A stretch of 64,000 nt of DNA, from contig CAYNTJ010000004.1 of the NCBI GenBank assembly GCA_964400515.1, forward strand, positions 1 to 64,000, read 5' to 3'. This document shows positions 43,948 to 52,945 of this stretch, one piece after another. Source of the stretch: JAAYHV01 sp964400515. Lineage in GTDB: Bacteria; Bacillota; Clostridia; Peptostreptococcales; Anaerovoracaceae. The notes beneath the pieces were generated by a model. The model made no database searches, was not told the origin of the DNA, and saw only the letters and a list, made by a program, of their open reading frames with translations. The stretch's first letter is position 1; each line of letters starts with the position of its first letter. Position numbers and translations under genes: made by a program.

Positions 43948-45576
43948 TTATTTCATAAAAATTTCCATATCATCTTGGACACTACCAATACTTGCTATAC
44001 CAAACTTGTCCACCAAAACTTTTGCCACATTATCCGATAAGAATCCGGGGAGAGTTGGTCCTAAGTGAATATTCTTTATTCCCAAATAAAGGAGAGCAAG
44101 AAGAACAATTACTGCTTTTTGCTCATACCAAGCTATGTTATATGCGATCGGTAAATCATTAACATCATCTAAGCCAAATATTTCCTTTAACTTCAATGCA
44201 ATTACTACCAATGAATAAGAATCATTACATTGACCGGCATCCAAGACTCTTGGAATACCATTGATATCGCCCAAATCAAGCTTGTTATATCTATATTTCG
44301 CGCAACCCGCAGTCAGTATTACTGTATCCTTTGGTAGAGCTTTGGCAAATTCGGTATAGTATTCTCTCGACTTCATTCTGCCATCGCAACCGGCCATTAC
44401 AAAAAACTTTTTGATAGCTCCGGATTTAACAGCCTCTACTATCTCATCCGCCAAAGAAACAACTTGATTATGCGCAAAACCACCAACAATTTTACCGGAT
44501 TCTATCTCTATTGGAGCCGCTAACTTTTTAGCATGTTCAATAATTACAGAAAAATCTTTTGCGCCAGACTTGTCAGGTTTGATATGTTGACAGCCAGGAT
44601 ACCCGGATGCCCCTGTTGTATATATTCTTTTCCTTATCTCCTCGGACCTTGGCGGCACTATGCAATTGGTTGTAAATAATATAGGTCCGTTAAAAGTTTC
44701 GAATTCCGTAATTTGCTTCCACCAGGATCCACCATAATTCCCTACAAAATGATCATACTTTTTAAAGGCCGGGTAATAGTGCCCGGGCAACATCTCACCA
44801 TGGGTGTAAACATCAACTCCGGTGCCTTTAGTTTGCTCCAAAAGCATTTCCAAATCAACAAGATCATGCCCTGAAATCAAAACAGCAGGATTATTTCTTA
44901 CTCCTATATTTACTTCAGTAATTTCAGGATTTCCATATCTGGAAGTATTCGCTTCATCTAATAATTCCATAGCTTTAACTCCAAATTCACCAGTTTTTAA
45001 GGTTAGTAAAACCAAATCATCCGGCGACAAAGTATCATCTAGGGTTGCTGCTAAAGCTTCATAAATGAACTCATATATTTCATAATCCTCCATCCCTATA
45101 TTAAAAGCATGCTCCCCATATGCGGCCATACCCTTAAGACCATAAACAACAAGTTCTCTTAAAGATCTTATGTCAGTATCCTTTGTGGCCAGAACTCTTA
45201 CTTCAGGACTTCCTGCTTTTACTTCCATTTCGGTGAAATCAAAAACCTTATAAATCGCAGCATCATGAAGTTCGTTTATATCTTGTTTAACATCTAATTT
45301 ATCTCTGTAATCAAGCATTTTTTTTGTTTGATTCAGAATCGCCTCCTTATCAAAATTGGCATTTGTAATCGTCATAAACAAACTATTTAACATTTCGCGG
45401 TTTAAATCTTGAAGTCTTTTAACATCCAAATTGTTCTTCGTAACAATCTGTGAAATACCTTTAATTGTATAAATTAATAGGTCTTGTGCATTAGCGACAT
45501 CTTCCTTTTTACCGCAAACACCTGCAATTGTGCAACCTTGGTTTTTTGCGGTTTCTTGACATTGATAACAAAACAT
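43948..45576 (-). CDS. hcp: Hydroxylamine reductase (hybrid cluster protein)
   Basis: A 542-residue cytoplasmic iron-sulfur protein of anaerobes that detoxifies nitric oxide or hydroxylamine. The N-terminal cluster motif is C3-x2-C6-x8-C15-x5-C21 (MFCYQCQETAKNQGC...). Later ligands of the hybrid cluster appear in GHDL, TTNCIVPP, GYPGCQHI, AGCAKYRYN and DAGQCNDSYS. Length and motif fit the class I enzyme. AAAGGAG stands before the ATG at 45576. No partner reductase (hcr) is adjacent. A peroxiredoxin gene lies directly upstream on the same strand. Confidence 0.95.
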   Translation of the reverse strand: MFCYQCQETAKNQGCTIAGVCGKKEDVANAQDLLIYTIKGISQIVTKNNLDVKRLQDLNREMLNSLFMTITNANFDKEAILNQTKKMLDYRDKLDVKQDINELHDAAIYKVFDFTEMEVKAGSPEVRVLATKDTDIRSLRELVVYGLKGMAAYGEHAFNIGMEDYEIYEFIYEALAATLDDTLSPDDLVLLTLKTGEFGVKAMELLDEANTSRYGNPEITEVNIGVRNNPAVLISGHDLVDLEMLLEQTKGTGVDVYTHGEMLPGHYYPAFKKYDHFVGNYGGSWWKQITEFETFNGPILFTTNCIVPPRSEEIRKRIYTTGASGYPGCQHIKPDKSGAKDFSVIIEHAKKLAAPIEIESGKIVGGFAHNQVVSLADEIVEAVKSGAIKKFFVMAGCDGRMKSREYYTEFAKALPKDTVILTAGCAKYRYNKLDLGDINGIPRVLDAGQCNDSYSLVVIALKLKEIFGLDDVNDLPIAYNIAWYEQKAVIVLLALLYLGIKNIHLGPTLPGFLSDNVAKVLVDKFGIASIGSVQDDMEIFMK

Positions 45577-45615
45577 AATTTTTCTCCTTTTACGATAAAC
45601 CATTATTTTTTCAAG

Positions 45616-45643
45616 ATAATATAATTATAAACTATCCTTACAA
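45616..45643 (-). promoter_or_regulatory. Candidate hcp promoter
   Basis: On the minus strand -35 TTGTAA (45643-45638), a 16-nt spacer and -10 TATTAT (45621-45616). The AT-rich dyad-like sequence TTATAATTATATTAT overlaps the -10 and loosely resembles a PerR/Fur box. Confidence 0.4.
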
Positions 45644-45689
45644 ATAAAAGTGTATCATCGGTAACGCTTGGTAATTATCAATAAGTTTT

Positions 45690-45733
45690 AAATGGCTTCT
45701 AAAAAAAGCCGTTGCTTAATTCAGAAGCCATTT
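45690..45733 (-). terminator. Terminator downstream of the peroxiredoxin gene
   Basis: AAATGGCTTCT and AGAAGCCATTT form a perfect 11-bp outer stem. Inside it a smaller AAGC/GCTT hairpin is followed by a T-run on the minus strand, so either fold could end transcription. Confidence 0.55.
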
Positions 45734-45753
45734 GATTTGTTCAACCCATTAAA

Positions 45754-46440
45754 TTATTTTTCTTTTTTAAAACACATAAACCAATCTAAACAATACTTGT
45801 TCTCATCATCATCTTCCATTCTGTCCTTTGCTGTTCCGCATGAACCCGGAGGAGGAATAATAACATCATCGCCCGGCTGCCAATCAGCAGGAGTAGCAAT
45901 TCCGTCCCTCTCAGCTTTTTGTAAAGCTATAATTATTCTCTTTATTTCTTGGAAATTTCTTCCCGTCGAAGACGGATAGTAAAGTATAGTCCTTACAATG
46001 GCATTTGGATCTATTATAAATACTGCCCTTACTGCCTGAGTTTCCGAAGAACCGGGCTGAATCATTCCAAACTTCTTGGCAACATCCATTTTAATGTCTT
46101 CAATCAGAGGGAATTTAACCTCAACATTCTTCATTCCTTTATATTCAATCTTCTCATTTATGGTTCTGAGCCATGCTATATGAGCATACAACGAATCCAC
46201 GGACAACCCTATTAATTCAACATTTAGCTCTTTAAATTCCTCTTGCATGGATGCAAATGTCATAAACTCCGTAGTACATACCGGAGTAAAATCAGCAGGA
46301 TGGCTAAAAAGAATTACCCATTTGCCTTCATAATCTTCCGGGAAATTAATTTCACCCTGGGTGGTTACTGCAGTAAAGCTGGGAGCTTTATCTCCGATAA
46401 GAGGCATTGTTACATTGTTTTCCAATATTTTTTCTTCCAT
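45754..46440 (-). CDS. Peroxiredoxin (Prx6/AhpC-TSA family)
   Basis: A 228-residue thiol peroxidase with the peroxidatic site DFTPVCTTE (Cys55), the family arginine in AVRAVFIIDP and a C-terminal arm with further cysteines (GSCGTAK and KYCLDWFMC). This layout is the long archaeal/anaerobe Prx6 type. It reduces hydrogen peroxide or organic peroxides in the cytoplasm. Its neighbours hcp and uvsE make this a stress-defence cluster. A GAAAGGAG ribosome site precedes the ATG. Confidence 0.93.
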   Translation of the reverse strand: MEEKILENNVTMPLIGDKAPSFTAVTTQGEINFPEDYEGKWVILFSHPADFTPVCTTEFMTFASMQEEFKELNVELIGLSVDSLYAHIAWLRTINEKIEYKGMKNVEVKFPLIEDIKMDVAKKFGMIQPGSSETQAVRAVFIIDPNAIVRTILYYPSSTGRNFQEIKRIIIALQKAERDGIATPADWQPGDDVIIPPPGSCGTAKDRMEDDDENKYCLDWFMCFKKEK

Positions 46441-46466
46441 TTTTATTACTCCTTTCAGTTTTATAC

Positions 46467-46496
46467 ATTATAGTTACCCCTATTTAAAGTTGGCAA
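46467..46496 (-). promoter_or_regulatory. Candidate peroxiredoxin promoter
   Basis: On the minus strand -35 TTGCCA (46496-46491), an 18-nt spacer and a perfect TATAAT (46472-46467), placed between the uvsE stop and the peroxiredoxin start. Confidence 0.5.
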
Positions 46497-46500
46497 ACAC

Positions 46501-47757
46501 CTATATGTAAAAATAAAGGGAATTCCTAAGATAAGAGACATCATATTTTTCGCTAAGCTTAAGCATATATTCTTTAACCGGTCTGTTTGTAGCCTTCATG
46601 GATTTATATCTTTCCATCTTTTTATTAAATGTTTCAGTCTCATCCAAGGTGGCCAAGTCTTTAAAATATCCCCATATATGTTGAATGGTGTTTATGTCAT
46701 TGCCTTGCTTCGTATCCATATTAAAAGCTTTTTCTATCAACTCATAAAACCCCATGGAATTAGGTTTATCCTTATTCTTAAGAAGCTCTCTGATATCCTT
46801 ATATGTATTTGCATCCTTACTTAAAACATAGTATTTATATTTTCCCCATTCCTTCTCCAAATCAGCAGCCTTCAAGTCTTTTTTAATTAGATTGCCGCAC
46901 TTCACAGCTGACAAATTCTTGTCTTTGACTTCCAGCATAATGTCAATATCCTTATTTTTAAGATTACTATAAAAAGAAAGAAAGCTTTCAGACTTTATAT
47001 ATTCAGAATGACTTCTCTTTTCATTTTGATTTTTACTTTCGGAATAGTGTATCTTCTGCTTACCGTCAATATCCTTCCAGGTGCCTTCAAAGACTTTAAT
47101 CCATTCATAAGTATCTTTGTTCTCATTTGAAGGATTTACCATATCATGCAAAACATCAAAAACCACCGGCGCGCCTGTTTCGTTATATATTCTCAGCACA
47201 TCTTCAGCATTAAATATTTTATCATCGTTTTCTATCACAAGCCGATTCTTAATATCCTCCCCTAATCCCTTATAGCTTTTTATAAATCTTTTCATGGCCT
47301 CGGTCTTATTTCCATACATCCCGCCAATGTGCAATACTATTTTAGCTTCCAACGGCATCTCAATCGAATCCAAAAATCTCTGATGGTATTTCAAATCATC
47401 AATTGCCCTTTTAACCACATCCTCATACGGAGAATTAATAACCGTGTATTGACCGGGATGCATGGATAATCTTAATTCATTATTCTTTGCAAATTGACCC
47501 AAGTTTATAAGTTCCGGCTTTAAAATTTCCCACCATCTTAATTCATTTGATTCATGGGAAGCAAGGGGTATAATATCCGAGCTTATTCTAAACAGCTTTA
47601 TGTTATTGTCCACGTTGTATCTTAATATATTCTCTAGGGCATTCAAATTAAACCTAGAGGACTTCAATAGGTTAGCTTCATTGGCATCTTTTAATCTTAC
47701 GGTTTTTATCTTAGTATCACTTGAACCGATATGTAAGCATGCATATCCAATAGACAT
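46501..47757 (-). CDS. uvsE: UV DNA damage endonuclease UvsE
   Basis: A 418-residue repair enzyme that nicks DNA 5' of UV photoproducts. It starts with IGYACLHIG and contains FRISSDIIPLASHE, LRLSMHPGQYTVINSP, KIVLHIGGMYGNK, LVIENDDKIF and VVFDVLHD, the metal-binding TIM-barrel motifs of UVDE. A C-terminal extension of about 110 residues goes beyond the core and is typical of clostridial and Bacillus forms. Confidence 0.93.
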   Translation of the reverse strand: MSIGYACLHIGSSDTKIKTVRLKDANEANLLKSSRFNLNALENILRYNVDNNIKLFRISSDIIPLASHESNELRWWEILKPELINLGQFAKNNELRLSMHPGQYTVINSPYEDVVKRAIDDLKYHQRFLDSIEMPLEAKIVLHIGGMYGNKTEAMKRFIKSYKGLGEDIKNRLVIENDDKIFNAEDVLRIYNETGAPVVFDVLHDMVNPSNENKDTYEWIKVFEGTWKDIDGKQKIHYSESKNQNEKRSHSEYIKSESFLSFYSNLKNKDIDIMLEVKDKNLSAVKCGNLIKKDLKAADLEKEWGKYKYYVLSKDANTYKDIRELLKNKDKPNSMGFYELIEKAFNMDTKQGNDINTIQHIWGYFKDLATLDETETFNKKMERYKSMKATNRPVKEYMLKLSEKYDVSYLRNSLYFYI

Positions 47758-48005
47758 ATATCACCACCTTTTTTATTTATTATATCACAAATGTCTTATG
47801 GTTTTCTTCATTTTTTACCTTCGTTTAAACAGGCCCCTCGGTCTAGTCTTATCGATCTGTATTATCACATAGTCTCCCCAGTCAACAGTTTTTAATTTCT
47901 TGACAAATATAGTCTTTTTCTTTATATTCAAAATAGATTACTTGTCTATTTTGAGGTTGCAAGGAAGACTTATATTCGGAGCTTGTTAATATTGTTTTGA
48001 TGTAA

Positions 48006-48434
48006 AAAATAGAATACTTCCAAGATAATAACCTGGACGGCAATGATATAGGCAGCGATATATTTCAGCTATTCAAGGCCCAAGTAAAAAAGTCGGTGGG
48101 TTTTAGCATGGATAACCAATTATTGACTGATTTTAGCATACAAATAAGTCGGGACCCAAATGATGCAGTAAAGGGAAAAATACTAAAAAAAATGGGAGAT
48201 GCTTCAAAGGAATACTATTATATTACAGTAAAGGAAAACATTGATAATGGCGTCATCAGAAATGATTTTCCCATTGGGTTTACTGTGGATATCTTAGCCT
48301 ATATGCTAACCCATTTTATGGAATTCTTACTAACCACCGATTGCAAGATAAATAAGGAAAACAAAGAACAGATCACGGATAGTTTTAATTACTATATTGA
48401 TTTTATTGAGAAAGGTTTAAGAAAAACCAAATGA
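48006..48434 (+). pseudogene. TetR-family regulator remnant lacking the DNA-binding domain
   Basis: From the stop at 48003, in-frame sequence reads KIEYFQDNNLDGNDIGSDIFQLFKAQ and runs on through KIEYF-type ligand-domain sequence to DFIEKGLRKTK, a recognisable C-terminal half of a TetR regulator. No HTH is found upstream in any frame, so the first 60-70 residues are lost. A 112-residue product could start at GTG 48096 or ATG 48108 but has no clear ribosome site. It overlaps the CPBP protease gene by 4 nt (ATGA). Confidence 0.6.
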
Positions 48435-49201
48435 GAATAATAAAATTTTATTTAACAGCATTTATATATTCCTGGGGCGTATGGTTTTTACTTCCCAAGG
48501 CAGTGGTATTAAACCCCTATGTGCTGGCAAGCATAGGAGGCCTCGGCCCCGTTGTGGCTTTGGTGCTTTTTCTTATAACCTCAGATTCTTCCGAGTCCAG
48601 AGCCTTTTTTATAAGGCTCACCAATTTTAAGGGAATACCTAAGGTCCTACTAATATCATCCGTAATTATTCCCTTTGCGTTTAGCTTATTGAGCAATCTG
48701 TTTTGGGGCCTACCTTTATCCATCGATAAGGAATTTGCCGGAGCAGGTATTGTCTACCCTTTATTTCTTATAGTTTTCGGCCCTATCCCGGAAGAAATGG
48801 CTTGGAGAGGCATTGCCCTAGACGGAATCAATGAAAAGCTGGGATATTTCAAAGCACAATCAATTGTGGCAGTTTTATGGGCTTCTTGGCATGTACCATT
48901 GTTTTTTATTGATGGCACCTATCAAAGCAGTCTTGGTATCCTTACAATAGAATTTTGGTTATTTTTCATGAATATATTTATTCTATCTTTTTTAACCGGT
49001 TGGTTATATACAAAATCAAAACACAGCATTATAATTGCCATAATTTTTCATTACACCGTTAATCTTTCCGGTGAAATGTTTGAATCCACTGTAAATACGG
49101 AATTGACAAAATTTTTCTTATACCTGTTTATATACTTATTTTTGGAATTTATATCAAATAAAAATGCGTTATTTAAAACGCATTTTAGTCCACACAAGTA
49201 A
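48431..49201 (+). CDS. CPBP-family intramembrane metalloprotease-like protein
   Basis: A 256-residue protein with about eight membrane helices and the three CAAX/CPBP (Abi) motifs: EEMAWRG (Glu121-Glu122 to Gly127), ASWHVPLFF (His154) and IFHYTVNLSG. Family members act in prenyl-protein processing, bacteriocin immunity or other membrane proteolysis. It is translationally coupled to the damaged tetR gene before it. Its last 33 nt overlap a convergent GNAT gene. Confidence 0.85.
   Translation: MRIIKFYLTAFIYSWGVWFLLPKAVVLNPYVLASIGGLGPVVALVLFLITSDSSESRAFFIRLTNFKGIPKVLLISSVIIPFAFSLLSNLFWGLPLSIDKEFAGAGIVYPLFLIVFGPIPEEMAWRGIALDGINEKLGYFKAQSIVAVLWASWHVPLFFIDGTYQSSLGILTIEFWLFFMNIFILSFLTGWLYTKSKHSIIIAIIFHYTVNLSGEMFESTVNTELTKFFLYLFIYLFLEFISNKNALFKTHFSPHK
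49161..49186. terminator. Bidirectional terminator inside two convergent coding ends
   Basis: AAAATGCGTT and AACGCATTTT form a 10-bp stem with a 6-nt loop and A/T-runs on both sides. It codes for the C-terminal residues of both the CPBP protein and the GNAT protein. Confidence 0.65.
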
Positions 49202-49678
49202 CTCTGATTCAAACTGAACTCCATCCAGTTTTTCCGTATAATCATAAACATACTCAGCCCCAAGGTGTTTATAAATATTTCCTGCCCTTGTATTTTTTTT
49301 CATAAAGCTTATGGACATCCTTTTATAGCCCAGCTTGTTTACCTTGTCCCAGGTTCTATAAATCAAATCCTTGCCCACACCTTTACTTTGTTCTTCCCTT
49401 TTTACATGGAGCATTTCAAGTAATATGCTTCCTTCGATTTTTTCACAAGGCATGTAAGCGGAAAATCCCAAAAGCCGGTTTCCCTCCATCGCAATTATTA
49501 TACCTTGATTCTTCTTCTTCACATATTCATTGAAACGCACTATGCATTTATCCACATTCATATTATCAAGATACCAATCGGGCAATATGCCTTTATATGT
49601 GTTTCTCCAGCTGCTAACATAAAGCTCGGCAACATCTTTAACAAAATCTTCTCCCGATTTCATATCTTTAAATAACAT
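49169..49678 (-). CDS. GNAT-family N-acetyltransferase
   Basis: A 169-residue acetyltransferase with the acetyl-CoA loop EEQSKGVGKDLIY (motif A, near residue 95) preceded by the LLEMLHVKRE strand. The late motif KNTRAGNIYKHLGAEYVYDY is typical of small-molecule N-acetyltransferases. The acceptor substrate is unknown. It follows the VWA gene by 3 nt and its 3' end overlaps the convergent CPBP gene. Confidence 0.87.
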   Translation of the reverse strand: MLFKDMKSGEDFVKDVAELYVSSWRNTYKGILPDWYLDNMNVDKCIVRFNEYVKKKNQGIIIAMEGNRLLGFSAYMPCEKIEGSILLEMLHVKREEQSKGVGKDLIYRTWDKVNKLGYKRMSISFMKKNTRAGNIYKHLGAEYVYDYTEKLDGVQFESELLVWTKMRFK

Positions 49679-49681
49679 TTT

Positions 49682-50326
49682 CTAATTCCTTTCTTTTAGA
49701 TCCTTTTCCAATTCCGCATTCCAATCATCATCTATTTGGGAGCATTCTCTGTAGCATGCCATTGCTTCTGAGACAACACTGTAATTTAGCTTAGTTCCTT
49801 TTCTATCCCCACGATAATTAGAAGCCCTATTCCCGGATATTCCCATATCCTCTGCAGTTTTTACAGCATCAATATTAGCACCTAGAAACATAAATTCCCA
49901 TCCGTATCTGCTCTTTTGTCTTTCTATCATGCCTTTGACTTTGTTTAAGGAATACTCTCTGCTTGCATTTTCCAAACCGTCTGTAATAATTATAAAGAGA
50001 ACCTTTTCAGCTTTATTATTCTTGGACAAATTCTTTTGAACACCACCCATCATACTTATGGTCTTTCCAATGGCATCTAAAAGAGCTGTAGTACCCCTAA
50101 CATAGTATTCCCTGCCGGTCATCTCTTTAATACATTTTAGGTCAATCCTATTATGCAGCAGTTCGTAATTGTCATCAAACAAAACCGTTGTAATATTAGC
50201 CTCCCCCGAAACTTCCCTTTGCTTCGCAATCATGGAATTAAAGCCACCCACAGTATCATTTTCCAATCCGTGCATAGAACCGCTTCTGTCGATTATAAAT
50301 ACCAATTCCGTTAATCCTTTTTTCAT
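49682..50326 (-). CDS. von Willebrand factor A domain protein (TerY-like)
   Basis: A 214-residue protein that is almost entirely one VWA domain. The metal-ion adhesion site is IDRSGSMHG (about 12-20), with conserved GTTALLDAIG and IITDGLENASR. There is no signal peptide, so it is cytoplasmic, like TerY-type proteins that scaffold stress or phage-response complexes. It lies between GNAT and a macro-domain gene. Confidence 0.85.
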   Translation of the reverse strand: MKKGLTELVFIIDRSGSMHGLENDTVGGFNSMIAKQREVSGEANITTVLFDDNYELLHNRIDLKCIKEMTGREYYVRGTTALLDAIGKTISMMGGVQKNLSKNNKAEKVLFIIITDGLENASREYSLNKVKGMIERQKSRYGWEFMFLGANIDAVKTAEDMGISGNRASNYRGDRKGTKLNYSVVSEAMACYRECSQIDDDWNAELEKDLKERN

Positions 50327-50404
50327 AATAATTACCTCCTTGTTTATTATGAATATAGATTAACATTTTAAAATCCGTAATTGGTCGCTTAATAGGGGAC
50401 ATTT

Positions 50405-51367
50405 TTATCCCAAAGTATCCTCTTTAAAAGCATATAGGGTTTCATTTATTTCAAAAATATTGTATGATTTTTCTTTTATAAAATACTCAATTATTATATC
50501 AAATCTTCTGCTATAGTTTATGGAATACCCGGCAGCATTAAGCAAATCCTTAGTATCATCCAAATTAAGCTCCAGTGCTATGGCAAAGGCAAATACCGTC
50601 TTCTTTCCGGGCTGATAATCAGGATCATTTTTTATCTTAGAAAAATGTTTTCTGTCAATATTCGCCCGTTTATATACATCCGGATCCTTAAGATTCCTTT
50701 CATCAATAAATCTAAATAGTCTTTCTGTAAATGTTTCTTGCAGATGTTTATCAATATATTCAAGATTTAAAGAATAACAAGCATCATATTCCTCAAATAC
50801 AGGTATCGACCTTCCCCTTCTGTATTCCATGAAATTATCAGTAACATACCTATCATCTACATATTCCTTGACATTATTAAAAAGCTTTTCGGATATCATA
50901 AATGAATTTTTGTCAAACACCACAATATATACCAGCATATCATTTTTCAATATGAAATCGCTTATTTCGGATGTGGCAACTCTAAGGGCCTTATCTTTTG
51001 GATATCCAAATACACCGGAAGATATTAGAGGAAAAGCGATACTTTCAACATTATTTTCTTTGGCTATTCTGAGGGAATTTCTATAACAATCTCTAAGAAG
51101 CTTTTCTTCATTAATGTCACCGCCATGCCATATAGGGCCCACTGTATGAATCACATATTTGGCCGGCAGATCATATCCCTTAGTAATTTTAGCTTCTCCT
51201 ATATTGCATCCATTTAAAGTTCTACATTCCTCCAAAAGCTTAGGTCCCGCAGCCTTATGTATAGCGCCATCAACTCCTCCACCGCCTAAAAGGGATTTAT
51301 TTGCTGCGTTTACAATGGCATCTACTTCTAGTCTTGTTATATCATTTCTAATAATTTCTAACGGCAT
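50405..51367 (-). CDS. Macro-domain protein fused to a C-terminal HTH-like domain
   Basis: A 320-residue two-domain protein. Residues 1-165 are a macro (ADP-ribose-binding) domain with DAIVNAANKSLLGGGGVDGAI (start of motif near residue 16), HTVGPIW and SSGVFGYPK. Residues 210-320 match a conserved Firmicutes helical domain (VYKRANIDRKHFSKIKND, KKTVFAFAIALELNLDDTKDLL, AGY), which resembles a lambda-repressor-like HTH. Macro domains often remove ADP-ribose or read ADP-ribosylated signals. The fusion suggests an ADP-ribose-responsive regulator. Confidence 0.85.
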   Translation of the reverse strand: MPLEIIRNDITRLEVDAIVNAANKSLLGGGGVDGAIHKAAGPKLLEECRTLNGCNIGEAKITKGYDLPAKYVIHTVGPIWHGGDINEEKLLRDCYRNSLRIAKENNVESIAFPLISSGVFGYPKDKALRVATSEISDFILKNDMLVYIVVFDKNSFMISEKLFNNVKEYVDDRYVTDNFMEYRRGRSIPVFEEYDACYSLNLEYIDKHLQETFTERLFRFIDERNLKDPDVYKRANIDRKHFSKIKNDPDYQPGKKTVFAFAIALELNLDDTKDLLNAAGYSINYSRRFDIIIEYFIKEKSYNIFEINETLYAFKEDTLG

Positions 51368-51408
51368 ACATTAACCTCTCTAAACTTTATTTGTTTAATT
51401 ATACCATA

Positions 51409-52188
51409 TTAATGTTCATTGTTAAAAAGCAGATTCAAAATATCTTTTTTTATCTTTACGAATTTACCGTCAGAAACCATTCCATATTCCCTCTGCCTAT
51501 CATAGGGAACAATTATTTCTTTTATGACCCTGCCCGGTCTATTTCCCATAATATATATTCTGTCGGAAAGGATTAAAGCTTCTTCGATATCATGGGTTAT
51601 AAACAGTATAGTAAGTTCCAGCTTCATGGATAATTCCAATATCAGATTTTGCATAATCATTCTGCTATAAGCATCCAAGGCTCCAAAGGGTTCATCCATA
51701 AGTATTATTTTAGGTTGCATTATGAGTACCCTTGCAAGTGAAGCTCGCTGCTGCATTCCACCGGATATTTGGGCGGGATAATAATTCTCAAATCCATTAA
51801 GCCCAACCAAATCAATAATCTTAATAAGCTCATTTTCCATTATTTCCCTACTCGTTTTTTTAAGCTTCAAGCCATATAGGATATTTTCTTTTACAGTTAA
51901 CCAAGGAAACAATACTGTGTTTTGAAAAATAACTCCCCTCTCACTTGAGGGTCCTTTTATTTCTTCCCCCTTAAAAAGCACCTGCCCGCCATCCTTTTCA
52001 AGAAATCCCCCGGCAATATTAATAAGGGTGCTCTTTCCGCAGCCGGAAGGCCCCAGAATTCCTATTATCTCTCCATTTTTAATACTAATGCTTATATCTT
52101 TTAAAACCTTAACCTCATGGTTTAAAATCATAAAGCTTTTATGGAGTCCGACTATATTCATAATATCGTTACTATCTTTTTTCATCAT
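51409..52188 (-). CDS. ABC importer ATPase, nitrate/sulfonate/taurine (NitT/TauT) type
   Basis: A 259-residue ATPase of the SsuB/TauB group: Walker A GPSGCGKST, signature ISGGMQQRASLARVL, Walker B ILMDEPFGALD and the NitT-typical FITHDIEEAL. It overlaps the permease by 17 nt and is the last gene of the radical SAM operon. Confidence 0.9.
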   Translation of the reverse strand: MMKKDSNDIMNIVGLHKSFMILNHEVKVLKDISISIKNGEIIGILGPSGCGKSTLINIAGGFLEKDGGQVLFKGEEIKGPSSERGVIFQNTVLFPWLTVKENILYGLKLKKTSREIMENELIKIIDLVGLNGFENYYPAQISGGMQQRASLARVLIMQPKIILMDEPFGALDAYSRMIMQNLILELSMKLELTILFITHDIEEALILSDRIYIMGNRPGRVIKEIIVPYDRQREYGMVSDGKFVKIKKDILNLLFNNEH

Positions 52189-52945
52189 AATTAAGTATCC
52201 GTTTTCCCATTAACTTTAATAGCTTATCACTGATGAATCCCATCAGTGAAATAACCACCATGGTCACAATTATCATTTCCGTTTGTCCTGTTATCCTAGA
52301 ATCCATCATCACGGCACCAATCCCCAGGTTTATTCCCGTAAGCTCTCCCAAAACAAGATAGGCCCAAGATACGCCAAGACCCAATCTTAATCCGGTCATA
52401 ACAGAAGGAAATGCCCAAGGGAAAATAACTGTGGTATTTATCTTATAGTGGTTGGCCCCCAGCATTTGAGCTGCCATTATATATTCCTTCGGCGTTTCCA
52501 GTATTCCATAAAGAGTATTTAAATATATGGGGAAAAAAGCCGCCAAGGCGATCAATAAAACGGTAAGGGTTTCTCCTATTCCAAACCATACCATAAAAAT
52601 GGGAAGCCAGCCTATTCCGGGAACTGTTCTAATGGCATTTATTAAAGGCTCTGTCAATAATCTTAATAGCTTAACCCTTCCCGTTATAAAGCCCAAGGAT
52701 ATTCCTAAAGCCGATGCCAAGCCAAATCCCATAAAAACTCTTGCTATGCTTGCCATGATATTAGAGATAAAGTCCCCGGAATAGATTGTAATACTATAGC
52801 AACCAAAAACGAAATCCATAAAATATTTTATAGTCATAACAAAGCCGGGCATAAGATATGACTCCGTTCCAAAAACATCCGTTATGAGATACCATGCAAA
52901 TATTACCACTGTCGGTATTACTAATCCTAATGCTCTATTCTTCAT
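52172..52945 (-). CDS. ABC importer permease, NitT/TauT type
   Basis: A 257-residue inner-membrane permease with six helices and the BPD_transp_1 EAA loop (EYIMAAQMLGANHYKINTTVI-like, about residues 157-180). Motifs such as RTVPGIGWLPIFMVWFGIGE match SsuC/TauC/ThiX proteins. It overlaps the lipoprotein gene by 11 nt. Confidence 0.9.
   Translation of the reverse strand: MKNRALGLVIPTVVIFAWYLITDVFGTESYLMPGFVMTIKYFMDFVFGCYSITIYSGDFISNIMASIARVFMGFGLASALGISLGFITGRVKLLRLLTEPLINAIRTVPGIGWLPIFMVWFGIGETLTVLLIALAAFFPIYLNTLYGILETPKEYIMAAQMLGANHYKINTTVIFPWAFPSVMTGLRLGLGVSWAYLVLGELTGINLGIGAVMMDSRITGQTEMIIVTMVVISLMGFISDKLLKLMGKRILNYDEKR

Noticed and set aside
45605..45645. PerR/Fur box in front of hcp
   Set aside because: Several mismatches in a sequence that is nearly all A and T; kept only as a remark under the promoter.
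49682..51367. VWA and macro-domain genes as a toxin-antitoxin or full ter operon
   Set aside because: No toxin-like ADP-ribosyltransferase and no TerB/C/D/Z-type genes are present in the window.
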